From the NCBI GenBank assembly GCA_022774755.1, contig JALFLK010000009.1, positions 186,001-250,000 of the forward strand: 64,000 nucleotides of DNA, in the 5' to 3' direction. This DNA comes from a bacterium (GTDB lineage: Bacteria; Bacillota; Clostridia; Oscillospirales; Acutalibacteraceae). Of this stretch, positions 16,196 to 24,536 are shown piece after piece (position 1 is the first letter of the stretch; the number at the start of each line of letters is the position of its first letter). Position numbers and translations under genes: made by a program. The notes beneath the pieces were generated by a model. That model ran no database searches. It was not told where the DNA came from and saw nothing but the letters and a program-made list of their open reading frames with translations.

Positions 16196-17233
16196 ATGGT
16201 TTATGGAATATGGACTCTGCTTACTGCGGCGGCGGCATTTGCAATAACCGCAATTTTGGGCAAGTACCTGATACCTTATTTGCATAAACTCCATTTTGGT
16301 CAGACTATCCTGGAAATAGGCCCTAAGTGGCACGAAAAAAAGCAGGGAACACCCACAATGGGCGGTATTATGTTTATTGCGGGAATTTCCGTAACGGCAA
16401 TTTTAAGCGTGGCTTTGTACCTGGCGTTCGGCGCAGATATGTTTGATTTGTATCTGCCACATATGGAACCCCAGAAGGTAACATTATTTGCAGGTCTTGC
16501 AATGGCAATCTGCTACGGCTTGGTAGGATTTTTGGACGACTATATCAAGGTCGTAAAAAAGCGTAATTTGGGGCTGACTGCTGTGCAGAAGCTTGTGCTT
16601 CAGTTCGGCATTGCGGCAATTTACCTTTCTGTTCTTGCGGCTTTCGGAATTGACACTCAGACTCTTATACCTTTTGTGGGATATGTGGATTTGGGATTTT
16701 TCTATTATATTATTGCCGCTGTTGTTATTGTGGGAATCGTAAACGCCGTAAATTTGACCGATGGAATTGACGGGCTTGACGGTTCGATTACATTTTTTGT
16801 TGCGCTTACATTTATGCTTATCGGCAGTACAATAAGCTACCTCGGCGTAACGGCTTTAAGTGCGGCAGTCGCCGGAGGATGTCTGGGATTCTTGGTTTGG
16901 AACTTCCACCCGGCAAAGGTGTTTATGGGCGATACAGGCTCGCTGTTTTTAGGCGGAATAGTCTGTGCTGTTGCATTTGCGCTGGATATGCCTGTTTTAC
17001 TGCTTCCTGTGGGAATTGTATATCTTTGCGAAATGTTCTCCGTTATACTTCAGGTTGCGTATTTTAAAATTACTCACGGAAAAAGGCTGTTTAAAATGAG
17101 CCCGATTCATCATCATTTTGAAATGTGCGGATGGAGCGAGGTAAAGATAGTTGTTGTGTTCAGCATTGTTACGGCTGTTTTCGGAGCCATCGCTTTCTTT
17201 GCCGTAATGTTCGGCGCAACCCCGGCGGCATAG
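16196..17233 (+). CDS. mraY: Phospho-MurNAc-pentapeptide transferase MraY
   Basis: A 345-residue polytopic membrane enzyme. It makes lipid I from UDP-MurNAc-pentapeptide and undecaprenyl phosphate. About ten membrane spans are evident. Active-site blocks are GFLDDYIKVVKKRNLGL, NAVNLTDGIDGLDG and MGDTGSLFLGG, plus the cytoplasmic MSPIHHHFE loop. The RBS GAAAGGAAAG precedes ATG 16196. Normal length. Confidence 0.97.
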   Translation: MVYGIWTLLTAAAAFAITAILGKYLIPYLHKLHFGQTILEIGPKWHEKKQGTPTMGGIMFIAGISVTAILSVALYLAFGADMFDLYLPHMEPQKVTLFAGLAMAICYGLVGFLDDYIKVVKKRNLGLTAVQKLVLQFGIAAIYLSVLAAFGIDTQTLIPFVGYVDLGFFYYIIAAVVIVGIVNAVNLTDGIDGLDGSITFFVALTFMLIGSTISYLGVTALSAAVAGGCLGFLVWNFHPAKVFMGDTGSLFLGGIVCAVAFALDMPVLLLPVGIVYLCEMFSVILQVAYFKITHGKRLFKMSPIHHHFEMCGWSEVKIVVVFSIVTAVFGAIAFFAVMFGATPAA

Positions 17234-17309
17234 GTCGGTTTTGATTTTGTGTTTATTATTTTGTGTTTGTGTGTTTGTTTTATATAAATTTTCGGGAGGG
17301 ATAAAAAGG

Positions 17310-18566
17310 ATGACATCACTGCAATCGGTTGTTTTAAAGGCGGATATTAACCGTATATATGATGAAAAATACCGTGAAGCTTCCGCAGTAAAACCCAAAA
17401 AGCATTATGCTCGTCCCGAAAAAAAGCCGAAAAGCAGAAAAAACGGTTGGTTTATTAAAGGAATGGGCATTGACTTGCCTTTTCTGCTGATAATACTGGT
17501 GCTTCTCATAATCGGAATGATTATGATGTTTTCGGCAAGCTATCCGGTAGCCTACTATACTCAAAACGACAGCTACTATTACCTGAAGCGACAGATTGTG
17601 TTTGCCGTAATCGGTGTTGCCGCCATGTTAGGTCTGTCGTTTTTTAACTATAATAAACTGCATAAGATTGCGCCTTTTGTCTTGGGGCTTTCTTATTTTT
17701 CGCTGGTGGTTGTACTTTTTCTGCCCGGCGTCAACGGCGTACACCGATGGATAGGCGTAGGTACTTTCGGAATTCAGGCTTCGGAAATTACAAAATTTGC
17801 AATCGTTTTGTTTTTTGCCCATTGGGGCAGTAAATATTACAACAAAATGCAGCTTGCAAAGTACAGTATTCTGCCCGGATTTATCATTTTCGGAACTACT
17901 GCGGTGCTTTTGATTCTTGAACCGCATTTTTCCTGTACGGTTATTGTGTTTATTCTTACTGTGCTGATGCTGTATATTTCGGGTATGAGATTGAAATACA
18001 TAGTTTTGGGAGCTGTGGGAATTGCTGCCGCTGTAGGTGTTTTGTGGGCTACAGGCGGACTTGGATATGCAATGACCCGAATGGGCGGCTGGGGACAGGC
18101 GCTTGTCTACACCAACGACCAAATGTGGCAGGAAACCTGGCAGACGAGAAACTCCCTTTATGCCATCGGTTCCGGCGGACTTTGGGGGCTGGGACTTGGC
18201 CAGTCAAGGCAAAAATACCTGTATCTCCCGGAACCTCAGAACGATTTTGTGTTTGCAATAGTGTGCGAGGAATTGGGACTTATCGGCGCAATAATAATAC
18301 TTTTGATTTTTGCATTGCTTGTTTGGAGAGGCATTACCCTCTCTCTGCGTGCTAAGGATAAATTCGGCAAGCTTCTGGGAATCGGCTTAACGGCACAGAT
18401 AGGATTGCAGGTAATACTGAATATTCTGGTTATTACCGACTGGCTCCCTAACACGGGTATCAGTCTGCCGTTTTTCAGTTACGGAGGCAGTTCGCTTATT
18501 ATGCTTCTCTCTCAGATGGGGCTTGTGCTGTCAATTTCAAGGACGGCAAATATTGAAAAACAGTAA
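17310..18566 (+). CDS. ftsW: FtsW/SpoVE-type SEDS glycosyltransferase
   Basis: A 418-residue SEDS protein that polymerises lipid II into glycan strands with a class B PBP partner. An unusually long basic cytoplasmic N-terminus (about 60 residues) precedes ten spans. Conserved features include GVNGVHRWIGVGTFGIQASEITKFA, the EPHFSCTVIVF segment and the C-terminal TGISLPFFSYGGSSL. The start is ATG 17310 behind GGGAGGG; the longer frame from 17241 lacks an RBS. murD is not next to it, unlike in many clusters. FtsW versus SpoVE cannot be settled from sequence. Confidence 0.93.
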   Translation: MTSLQSVVLKADINRIYDEKYREASAVKPKKHYARPEKKPKSRKNGWFIKGMGIDLPFLLIILVLLIIGMIMMFSASYPVAYYTQNDSYYYLKRQIVFAVIGVAAMLGLSFFNYNKLHKIAPFVLGLSYFSLVVVLFLPGVNGVHRWIGVGTFGIQASEITKFAIVLFFAHWGSKYYNKMQLAKYSILPGFIIFGTTAVLLILEPHFSCTVIVFILTVLMLYISGMRLKYIVLGAVGIAAAVGVLWATGGLGYAMTRMGGWGQALVYTNDQMWQETWQTRNSLYAIGSGGLWGLGLGQSRQKYLYLPEPQNDFVFAIVCEELGLIGAIIILLIFALLVWRGITLSLRAKDKFGKLLGIGLTAQIGLQVILNILVITDWLPNTGISLPFFSYGGSSLIMLLSQMGLVLSISRTANIEKQ

Positions 18567-18605
18567 AGGTTTATATCCATTTTTACATCAGGTGGAGGAT
18601 AATAT

Positions 18606-19727
18606 ATGAGAATTCTTTTTGCAGGAGGAGGCACCGCAGGACATATAAATCCTGCCTTGGCAATAGCGGGTTATTTCCGCTCCAAAAATCCCGACGCACA
18701 GATACTTTTTGTGGGCAATAAAGGCGGAATGGAGGAAAGGCTTGTTCCAAAGGCAGGCTTTGACTTTGCACCCATTGTAATAAGCGGTTTTAAAAGGCAG
18801 ATTTCGCCTAAGGCTGTTGCTCACAATGTAAAAACCGTAAAACGGATTGTTACTTCCTCAATGGAGTCAAAGAAGATTTTGACTGAATTTAAGCCCGACC
18901 TTTGCGTAGGTACGGGAGGATATGTCAGCGGACCTGTTTTGCGCAAAGCGGCAAAAATGGGAATACCCATAATAATTCACGAGCAGAACGCCTTTCCCGG
19001 CGTTACCACAAAAATGCTCTCAAAGAACGCCAAACGAGTTATGCTGGCAATAGAGGACGCAAAAAAATATCTGGACAAGGACTGCAATTTTGTGGTTACG
19101 GGCAATCCCGTCAGAGAAGACATACTGAAGGTTACAAAGGAACAGGCAAGAAAACAGTTAGGTCTTGACAGCCGTCCCGTAGTGCTTTCTTTCGGCGGAA
19201 GCTTAGGCGCAAGGAAAATAAACGAAGCCCTTGCCGATGTTATTGCAAGAAGCGGAAAAGACGGAAGGTATCAGCATATACACGCCTACGGTCAGTACGG
19301 AAAGTGGTTTCCACAGCTTGTAAAGGATAAGGGAACCGATATTGAAAAATGTCCTAATCTTGACATAAGAGAATTTATTGATGATATGCCGGTTTGTATG
19401 GCGGCGGCAGATGTTGTTGTAAGCAGAGCCGGCGCAATTACATTAAGCGAGATTCAGGCAATGGGCAAGCCTGCAATTTTAATACCGTCGCCCAATGTTG
19501 CCGAAAATCACCAGTATTACAACGCAATGGCGCTTGTAAACGCAGGTGCGGCAGAGATAATAGAGGAAAAAGATTTAACCGAAACAGCAGTAACGGAAAA
19601 GCTGGATTCCCTTTTGGAAAGCGAAGAAAAGCTGAAAGAATTTTCTGCAAATTCCGCCAAAATGGCGATTACCGACGCAAACGAAAGAATCTACTCCGTT
19701 ATGAAAAAAATACTGAATATGGTTTAA
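18606..19727 (+). CDS. murG: Lipid II synthase MurG
   Basis: A 373-residue GT-B glycosyltransferase that adds GlcNAc to lipid I to make lipid II. N-terminal FAGGGTAGHINPALAIA, central IIHEQNAFPGVTTK, LSFGGSLGARKIN and the C-terminal UDP-GlcNAc site (VVSRAGAITLSEIQAMGKPAILIPSP) are all intact. RBS GGTGGAGG; ATG 18606. Confidence 0.97.
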   Translation: MRILFAGGGTAGHINPALAIAGYFRSKNPDAQILFVGNKGGMEERLVPKAGFDFAPIVISGFKRQISPKAVAHNVKTVKRIVTSSMESKKILTEFKPDLCVGTGGYVSGPVLRKAAKMGIPIIIHEQNAFPGVTTKMLSKNAKRVMLAIEDAKKYLDKDCNFVVTGNPVREDILKVTKEQARKQLGLDSRPVVLSFGGSLGARKINEALADVIARSGKDGRYQHIHAYGQYGKWFPQLVKDKGTDIEKCPNLDIREFIDDMPVCMAAADVVVSRAGAITLSEIQAMGKPAILIPSPNVAENHQYYNAMALVNAGAAEIIEEKDLTETAVTEKLDSLLESEEKLKEFSANSAKMAITDANERIYSVMKKILNMV

Positions 19728-19802
19728 TCCGAACAAGTAACAAAGCCACCCTTTACTCATAGAATATAAAGGTTAATATATTCCGATGAAAGGGTGTTTG
19801 CT

Positions 19803-21056
19803 GTGTCTAAAATGCTTATAGAAGGAGCGAGAAAACTTTCCGGAGAAGTTGAGGTTCAAGGAGCAAAAAACAGTGCGCTGCCAATTCTTGCGGCTACTAT
19901 TTTGTCCGGAGGAGAGAATGTGCTCTGCAACTGTGCAAATATAAGCGACATAGACGCAGCGGTGGGAATTTTAAGATATTTAGGCGGCAGCGTAAGCCGT
20001 CACCACACAACTATGCTTGTAAACACCGACTCTTTGTGTCGGTTTGACATACCCCACGATTTAATGCGTGAAATGCGAAGCTCCATTGTCTTTTTAGGCG
20101 CAGTTTTGTCAAGGCATAAACGGGCAAGGCTGTCTTTCCCGGGAGGCTGTGAGCTTGGTCCGAGGCCTATTGATTTGCACCTGAAAGCCCTCAGGCAGAT
20201 GGGTGCTGTTATTAACGAACATCACGGAATACTTGACTGTTATGCTCCGAAAGGCTTAATGGGAACTAAAATTTCTCTTTCTTTTCCCAGCGTAGGCGCA
20301 ACGGAGAACATATTGCTTGCAGCCGTTAATGCAAAGGGAACAACCACCCTGACAAATGCCGCCCGTGAGCCGGAGATAGTGGATTTGGCAGAGTATCTTA
20401 ACAAATGCGGAGCCAAGATATACGGCGCTGGAGAAGGGATTATTGTTGTTGACGGCGTAGGAAAACTCCACGGCACACAGCACACCATAATCCCGGACAG
20501 AATAGTTGCCTCAACGCTTTTATCCTGTGCGGCTGTTACAGGCTCTGAGATTTTGCTCAAGGGCATTATCTCACAGCATTTAAGCAGCGTGATTTCCATT
20601 TTTGAAGAAGCGGGATGCAAGGTTAAAGCCGACAAAGGCGAAATCAGTTTTTGCGCACCTGAAAGGCTCAATGCCGTAAAGAACATACGGACAATGCCCT
20701 ACCCGGGATTCCCCACAGACGCTCAGGCGCCGTTAATGTCTGCGTTGACTGTGGCAAGAGGTACCTCGTGCTTTGTGGAAAATATTTTTGAAAGCCGATT
20801 TAAGCATGTGGGAGAGCTTTTAAGACTGGGCGCAAACATTAAGGTAGAGGGAAAGGTTGCAGTAGTTGAAGGCGTATCGGGATTGTCGGGCGCACTGGTT
20901 GAGGCGCAGGATTTGAGAGGAGCAGCGGCGCTTATAACCGCCGGACTTGCCGCAGAAGGCACCACAGAGGTAACGGGAATCAAGTACCTTGAGCGTGGTT
21001 ACGACAGCTTTGAAACGGTGCTGTCAGATTTGGGAGCGAGCGTTAGAAAAGTTTAA
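19803..21056 (+). CDS. murA: UDP-N-acetylglucosamine 1-carboxyvinyltransferase MurA
   Basis: A 417-residue MurA, the first committed peptidoglycan step. GAKNSALPIL carries the Lys-Asn pair. FPGGCELGPRPIDLHL places the catalytic Cys at residue 116, the fosfomycin target. The start is taken as GTG 19803, nine bases after AAAGGG; GTG 19794 is too close to that RBS. It lies between murG and divIB. Confidence 0.96.
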   Translation: MSKMLIEGARKLSGEVEVQGAKNSALPILAATILSGGENVLCNCANISDIDAAVGILRYLGGSVSRHHTTMLVNTDSLCRFDIPHDLMREMRSSIVFLGAVLSRHKRARLSFPGGCELGPRPIDLHLKALRQMGAVINEHHGILDCYAPKGLMGTKISLSFPSVGATENILLAAVNAKGTTTLTNAAREPEIVDLAEYLNKCGAKIYGAGEGIIVVDGVGKLHGTQHTIIPDRIVASTLLSCAAVTGSEILLKGIISQHLSSVISIFEEAGCKVKADKGEISFCAPERLNAVKNIRTMPYPGFPTDAQAPLMSALTVARGTSCFVENIFESRFKHVGELLRLGANIKVEGKVAVVEGVSGLSGALVEAQDLRGAAALITAGLAAEGTTEVTGIKYLERGYDSFETVLSDLGASVRKV

Positions 21057-21146
21057 GGAATGTGTGTGTATTGGAATTGACATATGAAGGTTTGTTTTTA
21101 ACAATCGGTGTTTATAAAAACAGGAATGTGAAAGGAGGGCTGTTCT

Positions 21147-22442
21147 GTGGATTCAAAAAATAAGAGTAACGGTAAAGAACGGGCAAAAATGCAGAAAGAA
21201 CGCAGACAGAAGATTCGTGAAGCAAAGAATTATCAGAAAAATCGGAAAAAGAGTCAAGACATAAAGCAGAACGGTTCTTCAAAAAATACAGGTTCACTTA
21301 AAAACGATAATTTCAAAGAAAACAGTGCCCGCAGGGTCAGTTTGCCCAAGGACGTTTACAACGACAGCTTTTATACAGACGAAACAAAAGAGCGAAGAGA
21401 AAAGGCAAGGCGTGAAAAGCACGCAAGGCAGAAAAAGCAGAAAACACCTCTTACGCCCCACCGCAGAAAGGTCAGACGAGTGGTTACATATTGTCTGATT
21501 TTTGCAGTTATTCTGACAATAGGAACAGTTTTGTGTATGACTGTCTTGTTCAAGACGGAGAAAATAAATGTTCAGGGCAACACACTCTACGACGAAAGCA
21601 AAATTGTTCAGCTAAGCGGAGTTAATCTTGAGGAAAATATATTCCTTTCAAAAATAAAGTCAACACCGCAAAAGATTGTTGACGCACTGCCGTATATTGA
21701 AGAGGCAAGGGTGGATTTCAGAATTCCGGACACCATAAACATAACGGTGAAAAATGCAGAAGCGGCGTATGTCATTATAAGCGGCGGACAGTTCTATAAA
21801 ATCAGCGCAAGCGGCAGGATTCTTGAAGTTTCCGATGACAACATCGACAACCTGCCCATCATTCTTTGCTCGGAGCTGAGCAATACCGAGGTGGGAAAGT
21901 ATGTTGAATTTGCCGACGAAAAGACAAATACTCTGATTAAAGAAATTGACGACTGCATAACTGAAAATGGTTTTGATAACATAAACTATGTAGATGTCAG
22001 AGATATGTCAGACATAAGTATGGTATATGACGAGAGAATCAAGATTATAATCGGTTTGCCGGAAAATATACCTTACAAGCTAAAGACCGCTATGACGATT
22101 ATTAACGAGAAGCTTGATGTCAACGGCAGTGCAAATCCTTCGGGCACTCTTGATGTTTCCCAGTGCAAAAACACCAAAAAATCGTATTTTAAAGACGGCG
22201 AAATTTCTCTTGATATAACTATGCCCCAGCCGACAACACAGCCTGTTACCACAATTCCCGAGACAACGGCGCCGACAGAAGCACCTTCAAGCGAGCCTGA
22301 TTATTACGGCGGCGACTATCAGTGGACGCCCTCCGACGACACAAATACGGGTAGTGCCGACAGCTCGGTTGATTTGTCAGAGTGGGGCTGGTATGATGAA
22401 AACGGTAATTACTACGACGGCAACGGAAACCTTGTTCCGTAG
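21147..22442 (+). CDS. divIB: FtsQ/DivIB-type cell division protein
   Basis: A 431-residue bitopic protein. It has a very basic cytoplasmic N-terminus (about 1-110), one membrane span (about 113-133), a POTRA domain (about 138-205, starting EKINVQGNTLYDESKIVQLSGV) and an FtsQ-type beta domain. The C-terminal tail is Thr/Pro/Ser/Asp-rich and disordered (about 355-431), longer than usual. It stabilises FtsL/DivIC in the divisome. The start is GTG 21147, with AAAGGAGGG upstream. Confidence 0.88.
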   Translation: MDSKNKSNGKERAKMQKERRQKIREAKNYQKNRKKSQDIKQNGSSKNTGSLKNDNFKENSARRVSLPKDVYNDSFYTDETKERREKARREKHARQKKQKTPLTPHRRKVRRVVTYCLIFAVILTIGTVLCMTVLFKTEKINVQGNTLYDESKIVQLSGVNLEENIFLSKIKSTPQKIVDALPYIEEARVDFRIPDTINITVKNAEAAYVIISGGQFYKISASGRILEVSDDNIDNLPIILCSELSNTEVGKYVEFADEKTNTLIKEIDDCITENGFDNINYVDVRDMSDISMVYDERIKIIIGLPENIPYKLKTAMTIINEKLDVNGSANPSGTLDVSQCKNTKKSYFKDGEISLDITMPQPTTQPVTTIPETTAPTEAPSSEPDYYGGDYQWTPSDDTNTGSADSSVDLSEWGWYDENGNYYDGNGNLVP

Positions 22443-22589
22443 GTTCGGAAATATGCCGATTTAAAGGCGCTTGGAGAGTATATTGGTTAAATTTACGGAT
22501 ATTTTTGTTAAAAATATGTCATAAACAGAGATTTTATTGATTTTTATTAAAAAATATATTGATATTTATTTAAAAATATGTTAATTTAA

Positions 22590-22618
22590 TGTAGTAGCGT
22601 AAAATAATGCAGTATAAT
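22590..22618 (+). promoter_or_regulatory. Promoter for ftsZ
   Basis: TATAAT (22613-22618) in an AT-rich 225-base gap. The -35 17 bases upstream (TGTAGT) is weak. ftsZ probably also receives read-through from divIB. Confidence 0.5.
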
Positions 22619-22667
22619 AGCTTGTACTAAAATATTCGGAAAAAGTAAATGCAAGGAGGACGTATAA

Positions 22668-23759
22668 ATGGCTTTCGATTTAGAAATGGAAAATGAATTT
22701 ATGCCCGTAATTAAGGTAATTGGTGTCGGCGGAGGCGGCGGAAACGCCATCAACCGAATGATAAAAATGGCAGTAAAAAATGTTGAGTTTATTGCAATAA
22801 ACACCGACGAGCATGTTCTGAGATTATCTCAGGCTCCGACAAAAATTCAGATAGGCGAAAAGATGACCAAGGGCAAGGGCGCCGGCTCTATGCCGGAGGT
22901 AGGCAAAAAAGCCGCCGAAGAAAGCAAGGACGAGATTACTGCTTTGCTTAAGGATACCGATATGGTATTTGTTACAGCCGGAATGGGCGGCGGAACAGGT
23001 ACAGGTGCGGCGCCTGTTGTTGCAAAAATTGCAAGAGATTTGGGAATTTTGACTGTTGCAGTTGTTACAAAGCCCTTTGCTTTTGAGGGCAAGAGGCGTA
23101 TGGCTCAGGCAGAACAGGGAATTGCCGAGCTTGCAAGCTGTGTTGATTCTTTGATTATTGTTCCTAACGAGAGATTAAAGTATGTTTCCGACCAGAGCAT
23201 CACATTGCAGAATGCCTTTGCAATCGCAGACGATGTATTAAGACAGGGTGTTCAGAGTATTTCCGACCTTATTCTTGTACCGGGTATGGTAAACCTTGAC
23301 TTTGCCGATGTTACTTCCGTTATGAAGAACGCAGGCTATGCACATATGGGAATGGGCAGCGCTACCGGAAAGGACAAGGCTTCTGTTGCCGCTGATTTGG
23401 CTATTTCAAGCCCCTTGCTTGAAACCTCTATTGACGGCGCAAAGGGCGTAATAATCAACATTACCGCTTCGCCTGATATAAGCCTTGATGATATTGATGC
23501 AGCTTCTACTATGATTAAGGACAAGGTGTCCGATGACGCTAACATCATCTGGGGTGCTGTAATTGATGAGAAAATGGATGACGCAATCAGCGTTACCGTA
23601 ATTGCAACAGGCTTTGCGGCAGACGGCAAGGCTTCTTCCGGAAAAGTTAAAAAAGAAGATGATAATGTGCTCAGCAGTTCATCTCCTGCTAAGGCTGAAA
23701 AGGTGGAAGAGGACGAAGACGATACTTTCTATGACATTATGTCAATTTTTAATAAGTAA
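22668..23759 (+). CDS. ftsZ: Cell division GTPase FtsZ
   Basis: A 363-residue tubulin homologue that forms the Z-ring. [17 protein letters not shown] starts the GTPase domain, [10 protein letters not shown] (107-116) is the tubulin signature, and [15 protein letters not shown] is the T7 loop region. The C-terminal linker is short and acidic. The tail peptide ends [10 protein letters not shown], where the usual FtsZ tail has an (L/I)P(A/x)F core, so partner binding may differ. No ftsA is adjacent. RBS AAGGAGG. Confidence 0.98.
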   Translation: MAFDLEMENEFMPVIKVIGVGGGGGNAINRMIKMAVKNVEFIAINTDEHVLRLSQAPTKIQIGEKMTKGKGAGSMPEVGKKAAEESKDEITALLKDTDMVFVTAGMGGGTGTGAAPVVAKIARDLGILTVAVVTKPFAFEGKRRMAQAEQGIAELASCVDSLIIVPNERLKYVSDQSITLQNAFAIADDVLRQGVQSISDLILVPGMVNLDFADVTSVMKNAGYAHMGMGSATGKDKASVAADLAISSPLLETSIDGAKGVIINITASPDISLDDIDAASTMIKDKVSDDANIIWGAVIDEKMDDAISVTVIATGFAADGKASSGKVKKEDDNVLSSSSPAKAEKVEEDEDDTFYDIMSIFNK

Positions 23760-23799
23760 TTAAGTTTAAGTTAATGTGCTTAATACAATAAAAATTTTG

Positions 23800-23828
23800 C
23801 GGCAGTTCATTTTGAACTGCCGTTTTTT
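23800..23828 (+). terminator. Terminator after ftsZ
   Basis: CGGCAGTTCA-TTT-TGAACTGCCG followed by TTTTTT: a perfect 10-bp stem. It closes the dcw cluster. Confidence 0.95.
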
Positions 23829-23858
23829 GTGCTCCTTAGATTATTTATATGTATGAAA

Positions 23859-23894
23859 ATTGCCTGCGGATTCAAGAATCATTCCGCAGGCAAT
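23859..23894 (-). terminator. Hairpin downstream of the dockerin-only gene
   Basis: Perfect 12-bp stem ATTGCCTGCGGA/TCCGCAGGCAAT with a 12-base loop, 37 bases past the stop of the minus-strand gene at 23931. The minus-strand T-run is short (AATTTTC), so the terminator may be weak. Confidence 0.65.
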
Positions 23895-23930
23895 TACTTT
23901 TCATTTTATTATCAACAATTTTACAATATA

Positions 23931-24377
23931 TTATGGTTTAAAAACATAATTGTTATATCCATCTTCGTCATTTACAGGCTGAGTGGTTGTTGCAGACGGA
24001 GCAGTGGTAGACGGCGGAGTGGTTGTGTTAATGGGGAGGGATGAATATATACCTGCCAAAAACATCTGTAAAATTGTGACATCTCTGATGTTTACAAACG
24101 AATCCCGGTCCAGGTCAGCCGCTAATACATAATAGCTGTAATCTTCAGGTGCTTCATCCTTAGTTATACATCTTTGAATATATGAGCAATCCCGAATACT
24201 TACAAAGCCGTCTTTATCAGCATCACCGTATAGAGTAACGTTTTCCGAAGAAGTATTACTCTGGGCGGCACCTACGGGCACAGCACAAACAATCAGCAAA
24301 ATAATTATAGAAACAATGGACACACTTACCGTAATAAATTTTTTGAAATTATGACAAATCATCTTTTGACAAATCAT
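23931..24377 (-). CDS. Secreted protein consisting mainly of a type I dockerin
   Basis: A 148-residue exported protein. Signal peptide or anchor at about 12-37, then one full dockerin: repeat 1 GDADKDGFVSIRDCSYIQRC (about 51-70) and repeat 2 with DLDRDSFVNIRD (about 88-111). Both have the Asp/Asn calcium loop. A Pro/Thr-rich tail follows. No catalytic or binding module is present. Dockerins plug into cohesins on a scaffoldin; one alone could compete for cohesin sites, carry something through its tail, or be the remnant of a larger enzyme. The residues after each calcium loop are Cys-Ser and Val-Thr. RBS GGAGGTG. Confidence 0.82.
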   Translation of the reverse strand: MICQKMICHNFKKFITVSVSIVSIIILLIVCAVPVGAAQSNTSSENVTLYGDADKDGFVSIRDCSYIQRCITKDEAPEDYSYYVLAADLDRDSFVNIRDVTILQMFLAGIYSSLPINTTTPPSTTAPSATTTQPVNDEDGYNNYVFKP

Positions 24378-24536
24378 CCAAATTCACCTCCGCATTATTC
24401 TTTCTTTGTTTTACCATCTGTTGAGCAACTGCTAAGTATCAAACAAAACAATCAGGTTTCATAAATCTATGAATAAGTAATGCTCTTCATATCTTTTTAA
24501 ATAATGTTCTGATATGTTTTGATTTTTAGCTGTGGT

